From NCBI RefSeq assembly GCF_002242685.1, contig NZ_NBIM01000001.1, positions 434,001 to 498,000 on the forward strand: a DNA stretch of 64,000 nucleotides. Direction: 5' to 3'. The notes under the pieces are model-generated. The model searched no databases. It was given only the letters and a program-made list of their open reading frames with translations, and had not been told where the DNA came from. Position numbers and translations under genes: made by a program. Numbering within the stretch: the first letter of the stretch is position 1; each line of letters starts with the position of its first letter. This DNA is from Oceanimonas doudoroffii. Lineage in GTDB: Bacteria; Pseudomonadota; Gammaproteobacteria; Enterobacterales; Aeromonadaceae. Shown here piece after piece: positions 25,805 through 37,900 of the stretch.

Positions 25805-27397
25805 ATGAATCTGCTTACCTCTCATTGGCTTAGCTACCGGTTCAGGGATGGCAGTGAGCAGCAGTTACCGCTGACCGCCATTGCCAATCCGGATGTGGTG
25901 GACTTTGCACTGCCAAGGGCCGACTTCCATGGTGCCGCTTACCAGTTTGCCATTGGCTTGTTGCAGACGGTGATGGCCCCACAGGACAAATATGACTGGC
26001 ACGAACGCTATCTGACTCCGCCCGATGAGTCTGCGCTGGCAGCGGCGTTCACCAAGGTGGAGCATGCTTTTGAGCTGGACGGAGACGGTCCGCACTTTAT
26101 GCAGGATCTGGATCCGCTGGATGCCGCCAGTCCTGTTCCGGTTTCCGGCCTGTTGATAGAAGCACCGGGGGGTAACACGCTAAAGCTGAATACCGATCAT
26201 TTTATTAAACGTGGCATTGCGGAAACATTGTCACCGGAAATGGCGGCACTGGCGCTGTTTACCCTACAAATCAATGCGCCAGCGGGTGGCCAGGGACACA
26301 GAACCGGCCTGCGAGGAGGCGGTCCGCTGACCACCCTGGTGCTGCCCCATGAAGAAGACGCCAGCTTGTGGCAAAAGCTATGGCTGAATGTACAGAGCCG
26401 GGAGTCCTGGACGTATAAAGACCCCGATTATCACAGTGCAGAGCTGTTCCCTTGGCTGGGGAAAACCCGCATCAGCAAAAACAAGGGCAGTGACATCTAT
26501 GCACACGATGTGCATCCGCTTGCTATGTTCTGGGCCATGCCGCGGCGGATCCGGCTGCTGTTCGAACAGCAGGAAGGCATTTGCCAATTGAGTCTTAAAG
26601 CGTGCTCCACTGTTTGCCGGCAATACCGTACCAGCAATTACGGTAATAACTATGTGGGCACCTGGCTACATCCGCTGACCCATTACCGCTCCAACCCCAA
26701 AAAGCCGGATGAAGATTATTTATCCACCAAAGGGCAACCCGGCGGAATTCAGTATAAGCAGTGGCACAGCCTCAGCTTTGTGGATGCTGCGGAAGGCAGT
26801 CATCCAGCCCAAGTGATACAGGACTTTCTTCTTCACAAGTCTGAATATTTTTATTTTGACTGGGGGGAAGCCCCCAGATTGTGGGCCTTTGGATTCGATA
26901 TGGACAATATGAAGGCCAGAGGCTGGTACAACAGTGAATTTCCGCTGATCCGGTTAAATCCTGATCTCAGGGACGAGTTGCTTAACGAAATCAAATCCAT
27001 GCAAAGTCTGGCGCAAGAGGTGCTGTGGCACTGTCGGACCCAGATCAAGGCAGCCTGGTTTGATAAACCGGCCGATGCCAAGGGCGATACCAGCCATATC
27101 GACTTACAGTTTTGGCAGCGCACACAGAATGATTTTTTCCAGATGGTGGCAGCGCTGCTGAATGCACCGGATGGCCGGTTAACACCGGAAGCTGCCGCGC
27201 GCTGGCTGTGGGCATTGTCCCGTCATGCCAAAACACTGTTTGACGATTTGGCACTGTCCAATCTGTATCCCGACCGGGAAATGTATAAAAAAATCCGCGC
27301 TCGCCGTCAGCTTACAGGTTGGTTGGCAGGCAGCAAACGTATTCGGCAATTCAGTCAGGATTACCGACTCGATACCTTAACCGAGGAGCTGGCGTGA
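25805..27397 (+). CDS. cse1: Cascade large subunit Cse1 (Cas8e)
   Basis: A 530-residue large subunit of type I-E Cascade, which reads the PAM and recruits Cas3. The start MNLLTSHWLSYRFRDG and the block ALPRADFHGAAYQFAIGLLQ are typical of Cse1/CasA. The mid-region LRGGGPLTTLVLP and the C-terminal four-helix bundle (about residues 380-510) follow. GGGGAG lies before the ATG. It opens the cse1-cse2-cas7-cas5-cas6e-cas1-cas2 operon. The 300-bp gap upstream holds the antisense repeat-derived RNA and the promoter described separately. Confidence 0.94.
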   Translation: MNLLTSHWLSYRFRDGSEQQLPLTAIANPDVVDFALPRADFHGAAYQFAIGLLQTVMAPQDKYDWHERYLTPPDESALAAAFTKVEHAFELDGDGPHFMQDLDPLDAASPVPVSGLLIEAPGGNTLKLNTDHFIKRGIAETLSPEMAALALFTLQINAPAGGQGHRTGLRGGGPLTTLVLPHEEDASLWQKLWLNVQSRESWTYKDPDYHSAELFPWLGKTRISKNKGSDIYAHDVHPLAMFWAMPRRIRLLFEQQEGICQLSLKACSTVCRQYRTSNYGNNYVGTWLHPLTHYRSNPKKPDEDYLSTKGQPGGIQYKQWHSLSFVDAAEGSHPAQVIQDFLLHKSEYFYFDWGEAPRLWAFGFDMDNMKARGWYNSEFPLIRLNPDLRDELLNEIKSMQSLAQEVLWHCRTQIKAAWFDKPADAKGDTSHIDLQFWQRTQNDFFQMVAALLNAPDGRLTPEAAARWLWALSRHAKTLFDDLALSNLYPDREMYKKIRARRQLTGWLAGSKRIRQFSQDYRLDTLTEELA

Positions 27398-28008
27398 TGA
27401 CAGACACAGAGCAAGCCGTAACACCCAAAGCACTCTTTGCCGGCGAGAGCGCATTAATGCGCTGGTGGCAAGCCATGATGTTGACCGAGCAGGAACTGGC
27501 AGCATTGAACATTCGGCCCGCGCCCACGGTTTATCGTGCCGAGCTGAAACGGGCAGGGACACCGGACGCAGCCTTGATGACCCAGGGGTTCAGAGCCTTG
27601 TGGCTGGCGCTGCCGGTTTCCGCCCGGGAGCACAAACCCTGGAGCATGCTGGCATGGGCTGCTTTGGCGGGCGTGCTGAGTCATGTAAAGCAGCAGGATG
27701 ACAGCAGAAGTTTTGCGGCGTCACTGGGCAAAATTAATCCCGATATCGACAAACCCAAAGTCAGTGAATTGCGCTTTCAGCAATTGCAGGGGGCGAGAAC
27801 CCCGGAGGATTTTTACCGTCGCCTGCACCGGTTGATTAAGCAGGTAAACGGTAAAACCCATGTACCTTCTCTGGCCAGAGGCATACTCGACTGGTTTGAT
27901 GAACATCATGGCCAGCAGGCACTGCGGCCCGATAAGAAAATCGCCGTACGCTGGGCAATGGACTACTACCAGGCCGCCGAATCGGCGCTGGTAAAAAACA
28001 AGGATTAA
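27397..28008 (+). CDS. cse2: Cascade small subunit Cse2
   Basis: A 203-residue all-helical small subunit that stabilises the target and non-target strands (two copies per Cascade). Its start overlaps the cse1 stop by one base (TGATG), with GAGGAG 8 bases upstream. Segments LMTQGFRALWLALPVSAREH and SELRFQQLQGARTPEDFYRR match Cse2/CasB. It is longer than the roughly 160-residue E. coli protein, mainly by an N-terminal extension. Confidence 0.9.
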   Translation: MTDTEQAVTPKALFAGESALMRWWQAMMLTEQELAALNIRPAPTVYRAELKRAGTPDAALMTQGFRALWLALPVSAREHKPWSMLAWAALAGVLSHVKQQDDSRSFAASLGKINPDIDKPKVSELRFQQLQGARTPEDFYRRLHRLIKQVNGKTHVPSLARGILDWFDEHHGQQALRPDKKIAVRWAMDYYQAAESALVKNKD

Positions 28009-28022
28009 ACAAGGAGATTATG

Positions 28023-29057
28023 ATGAGCAAATTTATCCAACTGCACCTGCTGACGTCTTACGCCCCCTCAAACCTGAACCGTGACGATCTGGGTCGACCG
28101 AAAACCGCCCGAATGGGTGGAACGGAGCGTTTAAGGGTTAGCTCGCAGAGCCTCAAGCGTCATTGGCGCACTTCCGATGTCTTTGAGCAGGCGCTGGGTA
28201 AGCACATTGGTACTCGTACCAAACGGCTGGGCGTGGAAGTATTTAATCAGCTGTGTGAGCTGGGCATATCTGAAAAACAGGCCAAAACCTGGGCGGTTGC
28301 CATTGCAGGAGTGTTTGGTAAAGGAAAGAAAGACGGCCTGGAAATTGAGCAGCTTGCCCACATCAGTCCGGAAGAGCTGGCAGCGGTAGATACATTGGTG
28401 AAAACTCTGGCCGCAGAAAACCGGGCTCCGGAGCAAGCTGAGCTTGACCTTCTCCGTCGCAATGCCTCTGCGGCTGATATTGCCATGTTCGGCCGCATGT
28501 TGGCGTCATCCCCAGAGTTTAATTGTGAAGCCGCTTGCCAGGTGGCTCATGCTATCAGCGTGCATGGCGTTGCAGTAGAAGAAGATTATTTTACCGCCGT
28601 GGATGACCTTAACCGGGGTGACTCGGATCTTGGAGCTGCTCATATTGGCGAGGCAGCTTTTTCTGCCGCGTTGTTTTATAGCTACATCTGCATCGACAAA
28701 GAGCTGCTTGTCAGCAACTTGGATGGGGATGTTGAACTCGCTAACAAGGCAATTACAGCATTGGTAGAAGCTGCGGTGAAGGTGTCTCCAAAAGGCAAGC
28801 AGAACAGTTTTGCTTCCCGTGCTTATGCCTCTTATGTGCTGGCCGAAAAAGGTGATCAGCAGCCTCGTTCTCTGTCGGTCGCCTTTCTGAAGCCCATTAT
28901 CGGGGAAAACCAGGCGGAAGACGCGGTTCAGGCACTGCAGCGTCAGGTTGAAAATTTTGACAAGGTGTATGGAGCCTGTGCCGATGACCGCTACTCCGTT
29001 AATGCCCTGGAAGGTGAAGGCAGCTTTGAGCAGTTAAAAGCATTTGCCGCAGATTAA
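28023..29057 (+). CDS. cas7: Cascade backbone subunit Cas7 (Cse4/CasC)
   Basis: About 344 residues of the Cas7e backbone, six copies of which hold the crRNA and impose the every-sixth-base kinks in the guide. The conserved start FIQLHLLTSYAPSNLNRDDL and RLRVSSQSLKRHWRTSD are diagnostic, as is the C-terminal SVAFLKPIIGENQAEDAVQA. ATG 28023 is 6 bases from AAGGAG; an ATG at 28020 precedes it directly. It is 11-14 bases after cse2. Confidence 0.94.
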   Translation: MSKFIQLHLLTSYAPSNLNRDDLGRPKTARMGGTERLRVSSQSLKRHWRTSDVFEQALGKHIGTRTKRLGVEVFNQLCELGISEKQAKTWAVAIAGVFGKGKKDGLEIEQLAHISPEELAAVDTLVKTLAAENRAPEQAELDLLRRNASAADIAMFGRMLASSPEFNCEAACQVAHAISVHGVAVEEDYFTAVDDLNRGDSDLGAAHIGEAAFSAALFYSYICIDKELLVSNLDGDVELANKAITALVEAAVKVSPKGKQNSFASRAYASYVLAEKGDQQPRSLSVAFLKPIIGENQAEDAVQALQRQVENFDKVYGACADDRYSVNALEGEGSFEQLKAFAAD

Positions 29058-29066
29058 GGAGGCATT

Positions 29067-29801
29067 ATGCAATATCTGGTTTTTCGGCTTTATGGTCCCA
29101 TGGCCAGCTGGGGAGAAGCCGCAGTGGGTGGAGACAGGCCTTCGGGCCTGACTCCCAGTCGCTCTGCGGTGCTGGGGTTGCTTGGTGCCGCGCTGGGTAT
29201 TAAACGAGACGACGTGAGCCGGCTTGATGCTCTTCGGGCTGAGGTGGGGATCGCCGTTAAGGCTTATTCCTGCGGCAGCCTGATGCGGGACTATCATACC
29301 GCTCAGGTACCTTCACAGGACAGAAAGCGCACATTTTACAGCCGGAAAGATGAGCTGAGCGTTGAGAAAGAGAAGCTGAATACGGTCTTGTCCAGCCGTG
29401 ATTACCGCAGTGACGGATATTGGGTAGTGGCAGTTTGGTTATGGCAGGAAAGTGAGTTCACGCTTGATATGCTGGAAGCTGCATTAAAAAAACCGGCATT
29501 TACGCCGTATCTTGGGCGAAAAGCCTGCCCGCTGGCCGTTCCGGTCACTCCGCGATTAGTGGCGTTTGAGTTAAAAGAAGCGCTCGATACGTCATTCCCG
29601 CCGATTTTATTCAGCCATGAGCAGGACCGGCGCTGGCTTGGCCTGGGTAACACCGTCACTTATCTGTGGCAGGGAACAGCCGATGACTTGGGTGAATATG
29701 AAGGTGTGCAGAGCTGTCAAGTATGGGATGAGCCGATAAGCAGAGAGCCTTGGCAGTTTTCGGCACGGCAGGTGCATCAGCTGACTCTGGTGGAGGAATA
29801 A
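29067..29801 (+). CDS. cas5: Cascade subunit Cas5 (CasD)
   Basis: A 244-residue Cas5e that caps the 5' handle of the crRNA. The N-terminal YLVFRLYGPMASWGEAAVGG with TPSRSAVLGLLGAALGIKRD is the family's signature, and MRDYHTAQVPSQDRKRTFYS follows. AAGGAGG is the ribosome site. The gene is 9 bases after cas7. Confidence 0.94.
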   Translation: MQYLVFRLYGPMASWGEAAVGGDRPSGLTPSRSAVLGLLGAALGIKRDDVSRLDALRAEVGIAVKAYSCGSLMRDYHTAQVPSQDRKRTFYSRKDELSVEKEKLNTVLSSRDYRSDGYWVVAVWLWQESEFTLDMLEAALKKPAFTPYLGRKACPLAVPVTPRLVAFELKEALDTSFPPILFSHEQDRRWLGLGNTVTYLWQGTADDLGEYEGVQSCQVWDEPISREPWQFSARQVHQLTLVEE

Positions 29802-29802
29802 C

Positions 29803-30624
29803 ATGTATTTATCCCGCGTAACTTTGGCAGATGCACCATCGGCCAGAGCCGAGTTGATTAAATCCATGCACAAAGGGGTGTATGGCTATCACCAGTTGCT
29901 GTGGCGGCTTTTCACTCAGCAAAGTGAGCGAAGCTTTTTATTTCGTCACGAGCAGAGTGATGGTCGTCTGGTACCTCAGGGAGAGCCTGTTTTTTATGTG
30001 CTTTCCCGCGAGCAGCCTGATAATGCCGAGCAGCTGTTTCAGGTGGAAAGCAGGCCATTTTTACCTCAGCTAAAGTCAGGAGATCAACTTGGCTTTCAGG
30101 TCAGGGTAAACCCAACGGTGTGCCGTAATGGAAAGCGGCATGATGTTTTGATGGATGCCCAGCAGAAATGGCTGTATCAGGAAGCACAGTCGCTGGCGTT
30201 GCCCACTGAGGGTACCAAAAAAAATCTGAAGCACCGGTTGCTGGATATGGCGACAGATGAAGATATTCAGCGCTGGAATACAGTGATTGAAAACGGTCGC
30301 TATTGTGACGAGCTGGAAGCAAGATTGGGCAGAAGCTCAGCGCTTGAACTGGCATTAAAAACCATATCCGAGCGGGCTTTACTGACCTGGTGGAAACAGC
30401 GTAGTCAACAAATTGGTATCCAGTGCTCTGATGATGCCGTGCAAGCCGATGGATATTTGCAGCACCATATCAAGGGAAAAGGTACTGGTGCCATGTTCAG
30501 CTCAATTAACCTCAGCGGTTCTCTTATCGTTGATAAACCGGAAACCTTTATTGAGAGTCTTGCGAGGGGAGTCGGAAGGTCCAAGGCCTTTGGCTGTGGC
30601 CTGATGTTAATTCGAAGGATTTGA
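29803..30624 (+). CDS. cas6e: crRNA endonuclease Cas6e (CasE)
   Basis: A 273-residue Cas6e that cuts the repeat RNA at the base of its hairpin and stays on the 3' stem-loop. The N-terminal ferredoxin-like start MYLSRVTLADAPSARAEL is followed by MHKGVYGYHQLLWRLF with the His/Tyr cluster (His23, Tyr27, His30) expected at the active site. The glycine-rich GVGRSKAFGCGLMLI loop is at the C-terminus. It starts 1 base after the cas5 stop. The same enzyme is expected to process the repeat-derived RNA at 25499-25588. Confidence 0.94.
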   Translation: MYLSRVTLADAPSARAELIKSMHKGVYGYHQLLWRLFTQQSERSFLFRHEQSDGRLVPQGEPVFYVLSREQPDNAEQLFQVESRPFLPQLKSGDQLGFQVRVNPTVCRNGKRHDVLMDAQQKWLYQEAQSLALPTEGTKKNLKHRLLDMATDEDIQRWNTVIENGRYCDELEARLGRSSALELALKTISERALLTWWKQRSQQIGIQCSDDAVQADGYLQHHIKGKGTGAMFSSINLSGSLIVDKPETFIESLARGVGRSKAFGCGLMLIRRI

Positions 30625-30651
30625 TTCGCGGCACTTTCAGGGAGTTGATGC

Positions 30652-31865
<1,214 letters not shown>

Positions 31866-31949
31866 GTTATGGATCTTTAAAAACATGGAATAGTTGGTGG
31901 CTTTTTCATGCCTGGAAAAAGTCATCTAAATCAGTAATATACGTTTAGT
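31866..31949 (+). promoter_or_regulatory. CRISPR leader
   Basis: 84 bp between the cas2 stop and the first repeat. It ends in GTTTAG two bases before the repeat's first base, as the E. coli I-E leader does. AATCAGTAATATA at 31930-31942 is one mismatch from the IHF consensus, at the right distance for spacer integration. An inverted repeat CTTTTTC/GAAAAAG (31901-31907 and 31915-31921) lies upstream. It places the newest spacers at the cas2 side. Confidence 0.65.
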
Positions 31950-34900
31950 CCGTTCCCCGCAGGCGCGGGGATAAACCGCCGGTCAGCCCTCCAGTCTGCT
32001 GGGGCACGGCCCGTTCCCCGCAGGCGCGGGGATAAACCGGCCAAAGCCATCTCCGACATTGCCGGATCCAGCCGTTCCCCGCAGGCGCGGGGATAAACCG
32101 GTGAACCGCTGGTATATTGGGTGTCCTGATAACCGTTCCCCGCAGGCGCGGGGATAAACCGGAAGGGGTGAGCGACCTTATGTTGCCAGTTAGCCGTTCC
32201 CCGCAGGCGCGGGGATAAACCGGCTGAAGTCAAAGAAGCCCCGCCTGCCAATAGCCGTTCCCCGCAGGCGCGGGGATAAACCGGGGCTGAGCCTGACAGG
32301 TATTTAATCAAAGCTCCGTTCCCCGCAGGCGCGGGGATAAACCGTTATTGGCTACCGCTTCCCTCATCCTGGCGTCCCGTTCCCCGCAGGCGCGGGGATA
32401 AACCGTGGAAGGCCTCGGGCCAGAAGTTAGACCAAGACCGTTCCCCGCAGGCGCGGGGATAAACCGGCGGTGCGCATCCAGAAAGACGGGCGCCAGGTCC
32501 GTTCCCCGCAGGCGCGGGGATAAACCGTTTGCTGATTCTGTCAGGTGGGATTCCATTACCCGTTCCCCGCAGGCGCGGGGATAAACCGAAACCCTCCCGT
32601 GTAGGACGAACCAATACCCACCGTTCCCCGCAGGCGCGGGGATAAACCGACGAGATTGCGAATTACAACCAGCCCTCAGCACCGTTCCCCGCAGGCGCGG
32701 GGATAAACCGGCCGTGCGCTTTGGCGACGGCTACGAGCAACGCCGTTCCCCGCAGGCGCGGGGATAAACCGGTCTTCAACTCAAAAAATACGCGCAGAGT
32801 TAACCGTTCCCCGCAGGCGCGGGGATAAACCGGCCCGGGGCCAGATATCCAGGGTGACGGTGTGCCGTTCCCCGCAGGCGCGGGGATAAACCGGTGGTGG
32901 GTTTACCGGTGATGCTGGCCCAGGTCCGTTCCCCGCAGGCGCGGGGATAAACCGCAATCTCACTCATTTCAAAACACGCGATAAGTCCGTTCCCCGCAGG
33001 CGCGGGGATAAACCGGCGGTTACCTGATGGTGCTGGGGGGTAATCAGCCGTTCCCCGCAGGCGCGGGGATAAACCGCATCTTGCTTGGCGTACTGCCGGT
33101 GGTGACGTCCGTTCCCCGCAGGCGCGGGGATAAACCGCAACTGAATGTGATGTGTGTCACATTTTTTTCCCGTTCCCCGCAGGCGCGGGGATAAACCGTC
33201 CGAAATTTGACGAGGATTCATTTCCCAAAACCGTTCCCCGCAGGCGCGGGGATAAACCGGGGTGGCGGTACATTAGGGAGCGAAACCGGATCCGTTCCCC
33301 GCAGGCGCGGGGATAAACCGAGAGGGTGTGCGACGGTGTACACTCGGATTTTCCGTTCCCCGCAGGCGCGGGGATAAACCGGATTACGATTATGTCACTT
33401 TCAATTCTGCGTACCGTTCCCCGCAGGCGCGGGGATAAACCGTAAACGGCGTCATTCCATAATCCCCTCAAGCCCCGTTCCCCGCAGGCGCGGGGATAAA
33501 CCGAAAACAACGAAGCCATGCTGGAAATCAACGGCCCGTTCCCCGCAGGCGCGGGGATAAACCGCGCAGCGACCTGATCGCCGGCCTGTTTGTGGACCGT
33601 TCCCCGCAGGCGCGGGGATAAACCGGCAATGCCCAGCGCGCGGGCCTTGTCATTGGGCCGTTCCCCGCAGGCGCGGGGATAAACCGTACACCAGCGGTGG
33701 CCTCGGGGCGCTGGCCCACCGTTCCCCGCAGGCGCGGGGATAAACCGACGTCAACATCACCGGCAAGACCACCAGCATTCCGTTCCCCGCAGGCGCGGGG
33801 ATAAACCGGCCAGGCCCACGACGGCATTGACTTTGTACCCCCGTTCCCCGCAGGCGCGGGGATAAACCGTATGGATTAGATGGATCAGGCCAGAATTAAA
33901 CCCGTTCCCCGCAGGCGCGGGGATAAACCGACCTTCGAAAAAATCCTTATTTAATTGAGCGTCCGTTCCCCGCAGGCGCGGGGATAAACCGCGCGAACAG
34001 GAAGAGCGGGAGCGTCGCATTGCCCGTTCCCCGCAGGCGCGGGGATAAACCGCCTCCACCCTGCCTGCAACCCCATTTCCAGCCCCGTTCCCCGCAGGCG
34101 CGGGGATAAACCGGCGCGGCGGTAATGCTCGGCGGCCTGTTCTAGCCGTTCCCCGCAGGCGCGGGGATAAACCGCGATAAATCCCCATCCCCTCGGGCTC
34201 CCATTCCCCGTTCCCCGCAGGCGCGGGGATAAACCGGCGTATGAATCACGCATGACTGACCATGCCTTCCGTTCCCCGCAGGCGCGGGGATAAACCGTCG
34301 GCATAACCCTGGCCGGCGTCGTCGCCGCCACCGTTCCCCGCAGGCGCGGGGATAAACCGTTACTGCCGGTGTCGCCACCGCTGGTGCTCTGCCGTTCCCC
34401 GCAGGCGCGGGGATAAACCGTTAACCGAACAGGCTAAAAACACGCTAAATAGCCGTTCCCCGCAGGCGCGGGGATAAACCGACGTCCCGGAAAAGGTGGT
34501 GGGACTGGCGAAGCCGTTCCCCGCAGGCGCGGGGATAAACCGCGCGATATAAAGAGAGGGTGTGCGACGGTGTACCGTTCCCCGCAGGCGCGGGGATAAA
34601 CCGCGTTCGATGCAATGGCGCGGGACCGTTCGGGGCCGTTCCCCGCAGGCGCGGGGATAAACCGTTGCTGCACAGATTCCTCAGTGGCGTGGCGCCCCCG
34701 TTCCCCGCAGGCGCGGGGATAAACCGCGTCGGCGACATGGAAGCCAAGGGGATATTGACCGTTCCCCGCAGGCGCGGGGATAAACCGATTAAGGAATTCC
34801 CTGGCACCATAGATCCGGTCCGTTCCCCGCAGGCGCGGGGATAAACCGGTGATCGGCTGCAGGCAATCAATGGGGAGCTGCCGTTCCCCGCAGGCGCGGG

Positions 34901-37900
34901 GATAAACCGAATTCCATGCTTGTTATAGTAAGGAGGCGACACCGTTCCCCGCAGGCGCGGGGATAAACCGCGCGCCCGTGAACGGGCCGCCGCCGAGGGC
35001 ACCCGTTCCCCGCAGGCGCGGGGATAAACCGCTTTTTGTCAATATTGATAAAGTCGGTTTGTACCGTTCCCCGCAGGCGCGGGGATAAACCGAAAACCGA
35101 CTCTCTCAGCCACACTCGCATATTCCGTTCCCCGCAGGCGCGGGGATAAACCGGGGTCGTCGCGGAACAGAGCACGATATTGAAACCGTTCCCCGCAGGC
35201 GCGGGGATAAACCGAAACAGGCGGTCAATTATGAGCGCAACCCAAACCGTTCCCCGCAGGCGCGGGGATAAACCGGCGAACAGCGGATCCGCGGAGCAGG
35301 TGCGGGACCGTTCCCCGCAGGCGCGGGGATAAACCGGCCGATTTCTGGCGGCACTGGCAGGAGTGCTTCCGTTCCCCGCAGGCGCGGGGATAAACCGTCG
35401 ATATCTTCCCATGCAAGGGCGGTCACCTCCCGTTCCCCGCAGGCGCGGGGATAAACCGTTTACCCTGGTGGAAGTGCCGGCCGAGCAGGTCCGTTCCCCG
35501 CAGGCGCGGGGATAAACCGCACGAAAACCCCCAAGAAGTTTTGGACCGACACCGTTCCCCGCAGGCGCGGGGATAAACCGTCCTGGTAATACCCCTTGGC
35601 GGTGGCGGCAAACCGTTCCCCGCAGGCGCGGGGATAAACCGCCATGCTTTACACGCTCTTGCTCGGAGCGTAGCCGTTCCCCGCAGGCGCGGGGATAAAC
35701 CGGGGTGGAGCAGCCAAGTTTTACGAGACCAGAGGCCGTTCCCCGCAGGCGCGGGGATAAACCGCTGCAGTTCCTGCCCGAGTATCAGGGCTATGTCCGT
35801 TCCCCGCAGGCGCGGGGATAAACCGTCGGGCCAGATCACCATGACTTCGCGGTCGCCCCGTTCCCCGCAGGCGCGGGGATAAACCGGCTGTAGTTGCGAC
35901 CAAAGCTAGCCTGAAAGACCGTTCCCCGCAGGCGCGGGGATAAACCGGTGGCATTCGTGGTGGAGTCTATGGTGCTTTACCGTTCCCCGCAGGCGCGGGG
36001 ATAAACCGTAAGCGGGACACCTCAGCCACTTTGGCTGCTTCCGTTCCCCGCAGGCGCGGGGATAAACCGGCTTGCTAAGGAATTAGCCAAACGGGGGAAA
36101 GCCGTTCCCCGCAGGCGCGGGGATAAACCGGTTAATAGCTCCATTTCCTGAACCTGTGGAAACCGTTCCCCGCAGGCGCGGGGATAAACCGCCTTTTCAA
36201 GTGCCCGATCTTTTGCCTAACTCCCGTTCCCCGCAGGCGCGGGGATAAACCGATTGCCGTGGATATGGTGGGTCGAGTGTTCAACCGTTCCCCGCAGGCG
36301 CGGGGATAAACCGTTCGGCGGTCTGGCTCTGTCGCCTGACTTGCACCGTTCCCCGCAGGCGCGGGGATAAACCGTCGGTGCAGTCGTCCCGTTCGGCCAT
36401 GATCTCCCGTTCCCCGCAGGCGCGGGGATAAACCGGTTATTGAAGAAGTGCAGCCCCGCGACTTTAACCGTTCCCCGCAGGCGCGGGGATAAACCGTAGA
36501 CCGGGTGCGGGTAACCATTGGAGTGCCTCCGTTCCCCGCAGGCGCGGGGATAAACCGGGTGTCGAGAATGCTGCCGCCGGCCTGTGCCGCCGTTCCCCGC
36601 AGGCGCGGGGATAAACCGCTAAAAACACGCTAAATAGATTCAACGTTCATCCGTTCCCCGCAGGCGCGGGGATAAACCGGCACTTCACTCGATACGACAA
36701 TACCGTTAACACCGTTCCCCGCAGGCGCGGGGATAAACCGCCACTATCAGACCGGCCAGTATCAGACCGGCGCCGTTCCCCGCAGGCGCGGGGATAAACC
36801 GCGAGACACGGTTACTTGTCATTCAGTCGGTAACCGTTCCCCGCAGGCGCGGGGATAAACCGTTCCCGCCGTATCTGGCCGTGGTCGTAAGTCCCCGTTC
36901 CCCGCAGGCGCGGGGATAAAGATTCTGATGCGGAGGCCATTAGCGAGTCACAGCCCCGTTCCCCGCAGGCGCGGGGATAAACCGCGGCATACGGTCGTGG
37001 TACTGAGCGCATACCTCCGTTCCCCGCAGGCGCGGGGATAAACCGTTTTTGAGCAACACTAGCTGCCGATTCATTAACCGTTCCCCGCAGGCGCGGGGAT
37101 AAACCGGTTGAATTTGAGGTGATCGCATAATGGCTAACCCGTTCCCCGCAGGCGCGGGGATAAACCGCCGGCGATCTGGTTTCCACCAGCCAGCTGGGCC
37201 CGTTCCCCGCAGGCGCGGGGATAAACCGATTGTTGGGCCGACATGCTGCGGGTCAACGAGCCGTTCCCCGCAGGCGCGGGGATAAACCGGCCGAATTCGC
37301 CCAGGGTGTACTGATCCGGGCCCGTTCCCCGCAGGCGCGGGGATAAACCGCATAACCAGGGCGGATCGGATCGCGGTCGTACCCGTTCCCCGCAGGCGCG
37401 GGGATAAACCGTTTTCATTGGTCGATCCTCGTTTAATTAACATCCGTTCCCCGCAGGCGGGGGGATAAACCGTTCAGGGGATTGTGATGGACCGAATAGA
37501 TGGGCCGTTCCCCGCAGGCGCGGGGATAAACCTCATTATGGCAAATGTCGGACATATCACAAAACCCGTTCCCCGCAGGCGCGGGGATAAACCGCGAGCA
37601 ACAGCTATAACCACATGACCCTGCGGCCGTTCCCCGCAGGCGCGGGGATAAACCGGAGCTGGGTCGTTCGCTCGGGTCAACCAGGGCCCGTTCCCCGCAG
37701 GCGCGGGGATAAACCGCTCACCCTTATCGAAGTCGATATCTTCCCATGCCCGTTCCCCGCAGGCGCGGGGATAAACCGTTGACCTATCCCAATAGTGCCG
37801 TGGTGGGGCTCCGTTCCCCGCAGGCGCGGGGATAAACCGTGCTGGAAAAACCTGATGTTGTAATGGTTGGTCCGTTCCCCGCAGGCGCGGGGATAAACCG

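Noticed and set aside
25612..25833. A 73-codon plus-strand open frame across the cas3-cse1 gap
   Set aside because: No ribosome site, no recognisable protein features, and it overlaps the cse1 start and the presumed promoter. A CreT-like mini-toxin was considered, as was a 9-codon frame at 25652-25681, but neither has a start signal or the rare-codon run expected of one.
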